DNA of 47,634 nt, from the NCBI GenBank assembly GCA_025352125.1, contig JANXTZ010000065.1, positions 1 to 47,634 of the forward strand, written 5' to 3'. Below are positions 7,850-15,692 of the stretch, in pieces. Every line of letters starts with the position of its first letter. Position 1 is the first letter of the stretch. The DNA comes from Deinococcales bacterium (GTDB taxonomy: Bacteria; Deinococcota; Deinococci; Deinococcales; JAAFIG01). Both the position numbers and the translations under genes were made by a program. The notes beneath the pieces were generated by a model. That model was not told the origin of the DNA, did no database searches, and saw nothing but the letters and a program-made list of their open reading frames with translations.

Positions 7850-9013
7850 ATGGTGAAAACAAAAAACGACCCCGTTCGCTGGCTCAAAGAAAACCTTTTC
7901 AGCACCCCCTGGAACACGGTTTTGTCAATTGTCGTGGTCATCGTTGTCGGACTTTTTTTCAAAAACCTGCTCGAGTGGAGTTTCACCAAAGCGCGTTGGG
8001 CGGTGATTCCAGCCAATTTCCGCCTCTTGATGGTCGGACCCTACCCGCTCGAGCAATTGTGGCGCATCTGGGCATCACTGATTGCCATCAGCCTTGCGGC
8101 GGGATTCTCATGGGGCACGAGCACCCGCGAGCGACCCCTGGCTCGAGCGCCATTTGTTTTGTTGGGTGCAATCGCGCTGCTGGCATTGGTCTGGCAATTC
8201 GGCAACCCGAGCGGCACACTCGTGCCTGTCGCCTGCATCGGACTGGTGGCGGGTGTTTTTATTGGTCGTGCCATCAAAACCGAAAATAGAGTTCATTACT
8301 ACTTGTGGACTGTTTTGTTTTTTGTTTGCGTGTTCCTGATCGGTTTTGATTTTGGTCGCGGCGGCGTTCCCTCGAGCCTATGGGGCGGTTTGCTCTTAAC
8401 GGTCTTGCTCAGCGTGGTCAGCATTGTGGCAAGTTTTCCGCTCGGCGTGCTGCTCGCCATCGGACGGCGTTCAAAACTTCCTGTGGTCAGCGGTTTTTGC
8501 ATCGTCTTCATCGAAGTCGTGCGCGGTGTGCCGCTCATTGCCGTGCTGTTCATGGCGCAATTGTTCGTGCCTTTCTTCTTCCCGCCAGATTTCCCGCAAC
8601 TCGACAAGGTCGCTCGAGCCATCATTGGCATGACGCTGTTCAGTGCCGCCTACATGGCAGAGAACGTCCGTGGCGGTTTGCAAAACGTGCCATCAGGTCA
8701 AGACGAGGCGGCTCGAGCCATTGGTCTGAGCGCCACGCAAACATTATTTTTGATCGTACTTCCCCAAGGATTACGCGCCGTGATTCCAACCATCGTGGGG
8801 CAGTTTATTTCACTGTTCAAAGACACCAGCCTGGTCGAAATTATTGGACTGACCGACCTGGTGGGCATTGGCGAAGCCGTGCGCAACAATCCTGACTGGC
8901 TCGGCGTGACCAGGGAAATCCCGATTACCCTGGGCGTGATTTATTTCATTTTCACCTATTCCATGAGCCTTGCCGCCAAAAACCTTGAGCAACGCCTGAA
9001 AACCTCGAACTGA
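7850..9013 (+). CDS. aapM: General L-amino acid ABC transporter, permease AapM
   Basis: 387 aa, the partner permease of AapQ. The N-terminal half has several membrane segments, including one near [17 protein letters not shown]. The C-terminal half is the His/Glu/Gln-type permease domain with [18 protein letters not shown] and the EAA loop [20 protein letters not shown]. The ATG lies 4 nt after the aapQ stop. The cytoplasmic loop couples to AapP. There are no obvious defects. Confidence 0.9.
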   Translation: MVKTKNDPVRWLKENLFSTPWNTVLSIVVVIVVGLFFKNLLEWSFTKARWAVIPANFRLLMVGPYPLEQLWRIWASLIAISLAAGFSWGTSTRERPLARAPFVLLGAIALLALVWQFGNPSGTLVPVACIGLVAGVFIGRAIKTENRVHYYLWTVLFFVCVFLIGFDFGRGGVPSSLWGGLLLTVLLSVVSIVASFPLGVLLAIGRRSKLPVVSGFCIVFIEVVRGVPLIAVLFMAQLFVPFFFPPDFPQLDKVARAIIGMTLFSAAYMAENVRGGLQNVPSGQDEAARAIGLSATQTLFLIVLPQGLRAVIPTIVGQFISLFKDTSLVEIIGLTDLVGIGEAVRNNPDWLGVTREIPITLGVIYFIFTYSMSLAAKNLEQRLKTSN

Positions 9014-9032
9014 AACCGCTAGAGGAGATTGT

Positions 9033-9800
9033 ATGAGCCAACCCAGGAAAGACCTCTCGAACGCTCCAAAAATTATTGTCGTCGAGCATCTGAACAAGTT
9101 TTACGGCATGTTTCAAGCCTTAAAAGATGTCAGCCTCAGCGTCCAGCAGGGTGAGGTCGTGGTGGTGATCGGACCGAGCGGTTCGGGCAAAAGTACGTTC
9201 ATTCGATGCCTGAACCGATTAGAAGAACACCAGTCTGGGCGAATCATGATCGACAACACCGAACTGACCAATGACGTGCGCAACATTGACGCGATCCGGC
9301 GCGATGTCGGCATGGTGTTTCAGAGCTTCAACCTGTTCCCTCACTTGTCGGTGCTCGAGAACATCACAATCGGGCAGATTCGGGTCAAAAAAATTGTCAA
9401 ATCTGAAGCCGAAAAAATGGCGATGGAATTGCTCGAGCGGGTGGGCATTCCAGAGCAAGCCAAGAAATTTCCTGGGCAACTTTCGGGCGGACAGCAACAA
9501 CGCGTCGCCATCGCGCGGGCTTTGGCAATGAAGCCCAAGATCATGTTGTTTGACGAACCCACCAGTGCGCTGGACCCCGAAATGATTGCCGAGGTGCTCG
9601 AGGTCATGAAAGAATTGGCAAAATCTGGCATGACAATGGTCTGTGTCACCCACGAGATGGGTTTTGCCAGGGAAGTTGCCGACAGAATCATGTTTTTTGA
9701 CCACGGACAGATCATTGAACAAGCCACTCCAGAGGATTTTTACAACAATCCAAAATCGGAACGGGCAAAGTTGTTTCTCAGTCAAATTCTGGGGCATTAA
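9033..9800 (+). CDS. aapP: General L-amino acid ABC transporter, ATPase AapP
   Basis: 255 aa. Walker A is GPSGSGKST (residues 47-55), the signature is [15 protein letters not shown] (near 149), Walker B is [12 protein letters not shown], and a switch histidine is in CVTHEMG. It hydrolyses ATP to drive import through AapQM. The sequence is close to the GlnQ/AapP group of polar amino acid ATPases. The ribosome site AGAGGAG lies before the ATG, 19 nt after the aapM stop. It is the last gene of the operon and is followed by a hairpin terminator shared with the convergent gene. Confidence 0.92.
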   Translation: MSQPRKDLSNAPKIIVVEHLNKFYGMFQALKDVSLSVQQGEVVVVIGPSGSGKSTFIRCLNRLEEHQSGRIMIDNTELTNDVRNIDAIRRDVGMVFQSFNLFPHLSVLENITIGQIRVKKIVKSEAEKMAMELLERVGIPEQAKKFPGQLSGGQQQRVAIARALAMKPKIMLFDEPTSALDPEMIAEVLEVMKELAKSGMTMVCVTHEMGFAREVADRIMFFDHGQIIEQATPEDFYNNPKSERAKLFLSQILGH

Positions 9801-9816
9801 CATCAGAAAACAAAGG

Positions 9817-9841
9817 TGGCTCGAGTCAAAAACTCGAGCCA
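9817..9841. terminator. Bidirectional terminator hairpin with CTCGAG stem
   Basis: A perfect 10-bp stem (TGGCTCGAGT at 9817-9826 with ACTCGAGCCA at 9832-9841) and a 5-nt loop lie between convergent aapP and the thioredoxin-like gene. On the minus strand it is followed by a T-rich stretch. Both arms contain the iterated CTCGAG palindrome. Confidence 0.65.
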
Positions 9842-9858
9842 CAACGTGTAGGTTTGTT

Positions 9859-10827
9859 TTACAAAATATCTTTGATCTTTTGCTCCATATCAATTTCCGA
9901 TCCAGGTCCGTACCCAAAAACCCAGCTCGAGACTTTGCCGTCTTTGCCGACAAATAAATTCCACGGCACGCCACTGCCGCCCCAGGCGCTAAACAAAGCT
10001 CGAGTCTCCTGCATTGGGTCATTCAAGCCGTACAAGACGACGTAATTGATTGGATTTGCAGCCAGATATTTCTCGGCGACATCTGGCGTCTCGGCGTAAT
10101 TGATGCCCAGAACGATCAAACCGCTCGCTTTGTATTTGTCGAACAAAGCGTTGAGTTTTGGCATTTCCGCACGGCACGGCGGACACCACGAACCCCAAAA
10201 ATTGATGATCACCGGTTTGCCCTTGTAATCGCTCCATGAAACCACCTTTCCGTCGTTGGTCCGCAATTTAAAATCTTGCATGTCGTTGCCAGGTTTGATG
10301 CCCTTGGCGACAGGATCGGTTGAAAAAATAATTTTGCCGAGACGTTCCACGCTCGACTCATCAAAATACTGCACGTAACGCCTGATGATGCCGTCCGGTG
10401 TCGTGATAAACGCCCAGGGCAATTCAAAACCCTCACCAAAACCTTGCCATTCCTCGAGCTTTTTGTTCAGGTCGGTGTCGCCGCGAATTGGGTTGGTGTA
10501 CCAGATTTCAAAATTGATGCTTTTTTGCTGCACCAGCGTTTGGATGACGTTCGGTGAATCGCTCACGTTGACGCCAATCACGCGCAGACCCTTGTCTTTG
10601 TAATTGGTATTCAGTAAATTGAGCGCCGCCATCTCGTCCAAGCAATCGGTGCAATCAGCCGCCCAAAAAAACAGGAAGACGTTTTTGCCGATCACGCTGT
10701 TGTATTCCACCGTTTTTGAATCCATCGTGGTGGCGAAAAAATTGGGAATGCTGTCCCCGCCGCGCAGAATTTCGGCTCGAGCGGTAAAAGTCAGTAAAAA
10801 TGCCAGTATGACCAAAATTTTTTTCAC
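9859..10827 (-). CDS. Exported protein with two thioredoxin-like (TlpA/redoxin) domains
   Basis: 322 aa with a signal peptide (about residues 1-19). Domain 1 (about 22-155) is AhpC/TSA-like with CTDC (C59, C62) in FFWAADCTDC. Domain 2 (about 180-322) is TlpA/ResA-like with the CPPC active site (C215, C218) in FWGSWCPPC and a cis-proline loop GVPWNLFV. TlpA-type proteins reduce disulfides outside the cytoplasm, for example in cytochrome c maturation or thiol repair. Two full domains in tandem are less usual than one; domain 1 has a non-standard dipeptide between its cysteines. The start is GTG, preceded by AAAGGGAA. The true partner is unknown. Confidence 0.8.
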   Translation of the reverse strand: MKKILVILAFLLTFTARAEILRGGDSIPNFFATTMDSKTVEYNSVIGKNVFLFFWAADCTDCLDEMAALNLLNTNYKDKGLRVIGVNVSDSPNVIQTLVQQKSINFEIWYTNPIRGDTDLNKKLEEWQGFGEGFELPWAFITTPDGIIRRYVQYFDESSVERLGKIIFSTDPVAKGIKPGNDMQDFKLRTNDGKVVSWSDYKGKPVIINFWGSWCPPCRAEMPKLNALFDKYKASGLIVLGINYAETPDVAEKYLAANPINYVVLYGLNDPMQETRALFSAWGGSGVPWNLFVGKDGKVSSWVFGYGPGSEIDMEQKIKDIL

Positions 10828-10852
10828 AAGTGTTCCCTTTCAAACTCGAGCT

Positions 10853-11269
10853 TCAGGCTTCGGCAAGTGGTGGCTTGCTCGGGGTTTCTTCGCGCATGTG
10901 CTGCCTGAATTCGCGCATGGCAGCCGCCAGAAGATCGATGCAGCGCCCAAAAACTTTTTTAAAATGCTCTGGCGTTTCAAAAAAACATTCGACGCAAACG
11001 CAAACATCGCCGTCAATTGGGTAGAACTTGGCGGCTTTGTACTCGGCATTCAAGCGGTGCATGACCCTGGCGGCGCGTTCGCGTTCTTCTTCGGATTCGA
11101 TGGGCCAGAAAAATGGAATCATCAGTTTGAAAAACTCCTCGTCTTTTTCGTTGGCGAACAAAATAAAGTTGATGCGCTCGTGCTTGAAGGTCAAATCGCC
11201 GTCCTTGTCCAGACTTGGACGGTAACCTTCGGTGGTCAGAAAATCGCTGTAAATTTCGGTTTTGGTCAT
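10853..11269 (-). CDS. YbjN-like / type III chaperone-like protein
   Basis: 138 aa, acidic and mixed alpha/beta, without signal peptide or membrane segment. The layout IYSDFLTTEGYRPSLDKDGD, then LTFKHERINFILFANEKDEE and later RLNAEYKAAKFYPIDGDVCV resembles YbjN-domain proteins, which share the fold of type III secretion chaperones; the assignment is by pattern only. The start at 11269 is chosen because GGAGAG lies in front of it; the frame stays open upstream to 11332. Its stop lies 25 bp from the start of the thioredoxin-like gene on the same strand, so the two may be co-transcribed. Role unknown. Confidence 0.6.
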   Translation of the reverse strand: MTKTEIYSDFLTTEGYRPSLDKDGDLTFKHERINFILFANEKDEEFFKLMIPFFWPIESEEERERAARVMHRLNAEYKAAKFYPIDGDVCVCVECFFETPEHFKKVFGRCIDLLAAAMREFRQHMREETPSKPPLAEA

Positions 11270-11364
11270 GAATCTCTCCGTGGTTGCAATGTCATGGTTC
11301 ATTATGGGTGTTTGCAGGCTTTTGTTCAACATGCTTGTTCAACAAGTGTTGCAGGCAATTTTGG

Positions 11365-12039
11365 TTATGCTTTCTCGAGCACCTTGGGTTGTCCTGTGTC
11401 TTCAAGGTTTCGGGCGGCGCTGGCGTAATACCGCCTCGCAAGTTGCAACATCAGCACCATGATGCCAACAAAGGGAATCAACAACCACTCGAGTCCGACC
11501 ACACCTGTGGATAGCAAAATCGCGTTGAACGCCGTGTGCAAAAAAGCCCCAAGTAACCAGCCGCGCCGCAAAACATTGTGCGCGTTGCGAAACCGCCGCA
11601 AGCTCATGGCATAACCCCAAGTCAGGCTGAACAAAATATGCCCGAGCGTCGAAATAGGACCTCGAATCAAAATCAGCGCCGCGCCGCCGCTCAGCATGTA
11701 ACCAACATTCTCGAGCGTCGCAAATCCCAGAGCCGATGCCGTCGCGTAAATCAGACCGTCCACGGGTTCGTCAAAATGTCTGTTTCTGGCAATGCTGCTG
11801 GCAGCCAAAAACTTGAAACCCTCTTCGATCAAACCGACCAGAGCGAACATCGCGGTTGTTCCAAATAACGACTCAATCCCCTGCTCGAGCAAACTGCTTG
11901 GGATCAACATCAACATGCCCCAGAAAAATACGCGCAACAACAAGCCTGCCGGTTCTGGGCGTTTGTCTTGACGCGCAAAAAACCAGAACCAAAACAAGGC
12001 TGGCGCGAGTGCCAAAGCAAACAACACCAGAATGCTCAT
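11365..12039 (-). CDS. prsW: PrsW-family intramembrane metalloprotease
   Basis: 224 aa with about seven membrane helices. The family motifs are present: EEGFK (glutamate pair in the VGLIEEGFKFL helix), GFATLENVGYML, GHILFSLTWGYAM and FLHTAFNAIL, which together supply the glutamates and histidines of the metal site. PrsW-type proteases (Abi/CaaX superfamily) cut membrane anti-sigma factors or process lipidated proteins; no anti-sigma substrate is seen here. The start at 12039 is preferred over the longer open frame (12105), because the first helix begins at MSILVLFALALAP and the longer form would overlap ruvC. It lies 16 bp downstream of ruvC. Confidence 0.8.
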   Translation of the reverse strand: MSILVLFALALAPALFWFWFFARQDKRPEPAGLLLRVFFWGMLMLIPSSLLEQGIESLFGTTAMFALVGLIEEGFKFLAASSIARNRHFDEPVDGLIYATASALGFATLENVGYMLSGGAALILIRGPISTLGHILFSLTWGYAMSLRRFRNAHNVLRRGWLLGAFLHTAFNAILLSTGVVGLEWLLIPFVGIMVLMLQLARRYYASAARNLEDTGQPKVLEKA

Positions 12040-12055
12040 GTCCAGACTCGAGTCA

Positions 12056-12559
12056 TCAGACCTTCCTCGAAAAACCCATTTGCGTGCGAATCCGGCGGTT
12101 GGCAAGGTGCGTCAATGCCAGTGCCAGCGCGTCGGCGGCATGATTTGAGGTCGGTGTTTTGGGCAATTGCAGCATCGCCCTGACCATGTAAATAATCTGC
12201 TCTTTGCTGGCGCTGCCCGTGCCAACCACGGCGGCTTTGACCTCTTTGGGGCTGTACTCAAAAACTGGAATCTCGAGTTGCGCACACGCCAGCAGCACCA
12301 CGCCCACCGCTTCCCCGACCTTGAACGCCGTGCCAGGTTGCAACTGGAAAAACTGTGCCTCGATTGCTAGCGCTTCGGGTTTGTGCAGTTCGAGCACGTG
12401 TTTGACGGCTTTGTAAATGAATGCCAGCCGTTCTGGGCTGGGACTTTCGCTCGAGGTGCGCACCAATTCGGCATGAAGGTAATGCGGGGTCACGCCTTGT
12501 TCGCGCACCACGCCGATACCAAGGTTTGCCAAGCCTGGGTCAATGCCAACCACGATCAA
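12056..12559 (-). CDS. ruvC: Crossover junction endodeoxyribonuclease RuvC
   Basis: 167 aa, the normal length. The acidic and histidine metal-binding residues are in place: D7 (VGIDPGLANLG), E67 (AIEAQFF), H140 and D143 (NHAADALALAL). RuvC resolves Holliday junctions together with RuvAB during recombinational repair. The start is TTG, since no ATG or GTG in frame lies near the invariant VGIDPG; a weak GAGGGG lies about 14 nt upstream. It heads a pair with prsW. ruvA and ruvB are not in this window. Confidence 0.92.
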   Translation of the reverse strand: MIVVGIDPGLANLGIGVVREQGVTPHYLHAELVRTSSESPSPERLAFIYKAVKHVLELHKPEALAIEAQFFQLQPGTAFKVGEAVGVVLLACAQLEIPVFEYSPKEVKAAVVGTGSASKEQIIYMVRAMLQLPKTPTSNHAADALALALTHLANRRIRTQMGFSRKV

Positions 12560-12800
12560 ATCTTCACGCTCACCCCTCGAGATTACCAGAGAGTTTGTGA
12601 ATGTGCAGCGCCAAATTCTAGATTGAATGACCTTGCTGAAAGCAGTCGTCCCAGGAAGGAGTGTCTCTTTTCAAAGGATTAATTGACGCGATCAATAGAA
12701 ATTTCCCGTGAATCACGTACAGTAAGCCGTACTTAAACCGCTTAATCCAACTTCTTCAGACTTTTCCGATCTCCTACAATGGTCGCAGACCCAGCGAAAA

Positions 12801-12944
12801 TCAACTGCTGTGCCATCTATCCCGCAAGGTCTTGGCGCAAACTTCTGCGCGGTCTGAATTTTGGGCTTCAGGTCGCCATTCGATCTCGAAAATGTGTTTT
12901 AACGCCTGTTCTGGGTAAATTTTATAAAGCAGTTCTGGCGGCAC
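12801..12944 (-). CDS. Small unrecognised ORF overlapping a degraded gene
   Basis: 47 codons from a GTG at 12942-12944, beginning VPPELLYKIYPEQALKHIFE. It overlaps the end of the preceding reading frame by 23 bp, as in small two-gene modules. I do not recognise the product. It lies in a roughly 620-bp stretch with no CTCGAG, unlike the rest of the window, so it may be part of an old insertion. It could be a fragment. Confidence 0.3.
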   Translation of the reverse strand: MPPELLYKIYPEQALKHIFEIEWRPEAQNSDRAEVCAKTLRDRWHSS

Positions 12945-13260
12945 GTCGTTTCCTTAATTCGTCAACTGTAAATGTTGCCATGTGACCTGCATCCACCAAA
13001 TCGATGACCCGTTCGATTTCCTCAACCCAAAACGTTTCAAGTTCGTTTGCTTTGAGCGTGTGTTTGATGTGCTGCACCAATGCAACTCGCTCTTGAACGG
13101 TAACTTTTGGACTTGATTTCGCAACCCGAGTAAGCTCGTAACCATTGTAGTGCCACAGTTTTTGGCAGAGTGCCAGGTGTTCTTATACAAACTCGACTCG
13201 AGGGTTATCAATGCGCTTGAAGTGTTGAGCCAAATCGCAAATCCTCGAGTACGCAACTTG
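12922..13260 (-). pseudogene. Degraded ORF, possible addiction-module (antitoxin-like) remnant
   Basis: Reading leftward, one frame carries protein-like sequence (DLAQHFKRIDNPRVEFV), a TAA at 13183-13185, and then continues in the same frame as EHLALCQKLWHYNGYEL to a stop at 12922-12924. No ATG, GTG or TTG start lies near the second part's beginning. The second part has a pattern (VTVQERVALVQHI, then FWVEEIERVIDLVDAG) that recalls the short addiction-module component family, though this is a weak match by eye. It looks like a gene broken by a nonsense codon. The upstream part runs into the promoter region of the ABC-F gene. Confidence 0.35.
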
Positions 13261-13315
13261 CGCTATACATTCCCAAAGCTTTCTCGCGTAGAATCTGTGC
13301 TCGAGAGGTTGAGTG

Positions 13316-15589
13316 ATGAAAGTTCGCGCCAGCAATTTACGTCACGCCTACGGCGACAAGGTCACCTTGAACGGGGTGAGCTTCGAACTTGCCGGCGGTG
13401 CTCGGGTCGCGTTGACGGGTCGCAACGGTGCGGGCAAAACCACATTGCTCAAAATAATTCTGGGCGAACTTATACCCGATTGGGGCGAACTCGAGTTTGC
13501 CACCGATTTTCGGATTGGGGCGCTCGAGCAAGACCCAAGTTTTGTGCCTGGTACAAGCGTTCAAACCATTATCCGTCAAGCCATGCAGCATGTTTTTAAC
13601 CTCGAGCAACGCCTGCGTGAACTCGAGACCCAGTTGGAATCAAATCCCGAAGCTGTCCTGCAATGGTCTGCGACCCTCGAGGCGTTTGAGGTGGCAGGTG
13701 GTTACAGCGCTGAAGCTCGAGCAGCTCAGGTTTTGGCGGCGCTCGAGTTGGATGGTTTCTTGGAGCGTGATGCCTCGAGTTTATCGGGTGGTGAACGCAC
13801 GCGTTTGGCGTTGGCGGTGGCGCTGGTCAACCGTCCAGATTTGCTGGTGCTCGACGAACCCACGAACCATCTGGACATCAGAATGCGTGAATGGCTCGAA
13901 CGCACCTTGCTCGAGTATTCTGGCGCGTTGTTGATCGTCAGCCACGACAGGGCGCTCTTGGATGCGGTTGTGAACTCTACCTTTCACCTCGAGCGCGGCA
14001 ACCTGAAGACGTATCCAGGCGGCTTCAGCAAGGCTAGAAACGCAAGGCTCGAGGAACGCCGGGTTCAGGGCAAACAACACCGCGTTGGTCGGTTTGAATT
14101 CAAACGACTCGAGAAATCCGCGAGCCGTGTCGCGGCTTGGGGCAAGAACAACGAGAAACTGGCGAAACGCGCCAAAGCCATCAAAACCAGGGCGGCGAGG
14201 GTTGAAGCCAGCACCATCGAAGCCCCAATAAAAGAGCGCAAAATTGCGATGTCGCTCGAGTCTGGCAACGCGAGGGCGGCGACGCTTTTCAAACTCGAGC
14301 ATGTCACTAAACATTTTGGGGACCGTTTGATTCTTGAAGATGCTGGTTTGCGAATTCGGGCGGGAGATCGAATTGCGCTGCTTGCTCCCAACGGTGCGGG
14401 CAAAACCACATTGCTCAAAATCATCTTGGGCGAACTTGCACCCGATGTTGTGGCAATTCCCGAACCGCTGATTCGCTTTTCCGATGGGGTACAACCCGCA
14501 TACTTTGATCAGACCTATCACGGTTTAACGCCCAACCGAACGGTGCTCACTCAGATTTCTGAACGGGTCGGAGAAACCCAAGCCAAAGCCTATCTGGGAC
14601 GCTACGGTTTCAAGCCCGAAGATTTTGGCAAAATTCCCAAACAACTTTCAGGTGGTGAACGCGCTCGGGCTGGCATGGCACTGATTGCCGCCACCCGAGC
14701 GGATGTTCTGATCCTCGACGAACCGACCAACCATTTGGATGTCGAAGCCCTCGAGTCGCTCGAGGATGCGCTGTGGGCATATCCTGGCAGCGTTTTGTTT
14801 GTGACCCACGACCGTGCCTTCGCCCAGGCTGTGGCGACCAGGGTTTTGGGCATCGAATTTAACAAATTGGTCGAGTACCCGAACGGTTTTGAGGGCTATC
14901 TGAAAGCCAAACGCGGCGAGAGTGCTCGAGTCAACCCAAACCAATTGCTGGACAGTGAACTGCTACCAGAAGCCTCAGAACAATTTTTGAATCCGTGGCA
15001 AGAGCTGCAACTTCTCGAGGAACGGCTGATCGAACTCGAGCAAGTTTTTTTGCGTGATGCTCTGTCAATCCGAGAATTTGACCGACTGAAACTCGAGCAA
15101 GCACAAGCCCGAATGCGTGCCGAAGAACTGTATGCGGGGCTGTGGAGTGCGCCCGTCGAATTTGACGCCACCATGAAAATTGGTGCTTTTGACGTTCGTG
15201 CCGCCGAACTCGAGCCTCAAACCTGGTCGTTCTGGGTGCGCGGCGAGGAAGACTGTCCAAGTTTGCGCGGAAAACTCGAGGGGTCAACGATGCAACTTGA
15301 GTGGTCAAGTTGGAACTCGAGCATGATGCCTTGGTTTGAAAAGATTCTGATTTCAGGCGCGATGGGCTTGAGCCTCGAGCGACTTGGCGCAACGCGGGTG
15401 GGGTTGCCTTCGACCCATGTTCATTTTAAGAATTTGCGAATAGAAAACAACACTGTCTCGGGTTTCTCCTACTCGCACTGGCTCCAGCTCAAAATTTTTC
15501 GAGAACCTGTCAGGCACTTAAAATTTGCCAGAAGCCTGGATTCATGGTCCATTCTCGAGCGCGATCAAAAACGGCGTTTGAAACGGTAA
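13316..15589 (+). CDS. ABC-F family ATPase with a long C-terminal extension
   Basis: 757 aa. Two ATP-binding cassettes: Walker A GRNGAGKT (residues 35-42), signature LSGGERTR (near 157) and LDEPTNHLD; then APNGAGKT (near 357), LSGGERARAGM (near 444) and LDEPTNHLD. A charged linker (about 220-315, rich in Lys and Arg) joins them, as expected for the P-site tRNA interaction motif. No membrane segments. ABC-F proteins act on the ribosome to relieve stalling or antibiotic block. Unusually, about 230 residues follow the second cassette (from about 525): a predicted coiled coil, then a Trp-rich, probably beta-rich part. ATG 13316 is chosen over GTG 13313 because GAGAGG lies 7 nt before it. Confidence 0.85.
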   Translation: MKVRASNLRHAYGDKVTLNGVSFELAGGARVALTGRNGAGKTTLLKIILGELIPDWGELEFATDFRIGALEQDPSFVPGTSVQTIIRQAMQHVFNLEQRLRELETQLESNPEAVLQWSATLEAFEVAGGYSAEARAAQVLAALELDGFLERDASSLSGGERTRLALAVALVNRPDLLVLDEPTNHLDIRMREWLERTLLEYSGALLIVSHDRALLDAVVNSTFHLERGNLKTYPGGFSKARNARLEERRVQGKQHRVGRFEFKRLEKSASRVAAWGKNNEKLAKRAKAIKTRAARVEASTIEAPIKERKIAMSLESGNARAATLFKLEHVTKHFGDRLILEDAGLRIRAGDRIALLAPNGAGKTTLLKIILGELAPDVVAIPEPLIRFSDGVQPAYFDQTYHGLTPNRTVLTQISERVGETQAKAYLGRYGFKPEDFGKIPKQLSGGERARAGMALIAATRADVLILDEPTNHLDVEALESLEDALWAYPGSVLFVTHDRAFAQAVATRVLGIEFNKLVEYPNGFEGYLKAKRGESARVNPNQLLDSELLPEASEQFLNPWQELQLLEERLIELEQVFLRDALSIREFDRLKLEQAQARMRAEELYAGLWSAPVEFDATMKIGAFDVRAAELEPQTWSFWVRGEEDCPSLRGKLEGSTMQLEWSSWNSSMMPWFEKILISGAMGLSLERLGATRVGLPSTHVHFKNLRIENNTVSGFSYSHWLQLKIFREPVRHLKFARSLDSWSILERDQKRRLKR

Positions 15590-15653
15590 AAAGCTTTTGA
15601 ATAACCACGAAAGCGTCGTTTTGGACGGGCAAGTTGAGGCTGCCAAATGGCAT

Positions 15654-15685
15654 TTGACACTGAATTCTCAAACTGCGTATAGAAT
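15654..15685 (+). promoter_or_regulatory. Promoter of the DUF2207 gene
   Basis: TTGACA at 15654-15659, then the overlapping boxes TATAGA (15678-15683, 18-bp spacer) and TAGAAT (15680-15685). The GTG start at 15693 is 7 nt after TAGAAT, so the mRNA is probably leaderless. Confidence 0.65.
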
Positions 15686-15692
15686 TGGCTTC

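Noticed and set aside
9219..10022. 267-codon minus-strand frame across aapP and the terminator
   Set aside because: It spans the antisense of a certain ATPase gene, a terminator and part of the thioredoxin-like gene, with no domain pattern.
13421..14430. Near-identical stretches around both Walker A motifs of the ABC-F gene as recent gene duplication
   Set aside because: Both cassettes of ABC-F proteins share this motif; local similarity is expected, with the rest of the halves clearly diverged.
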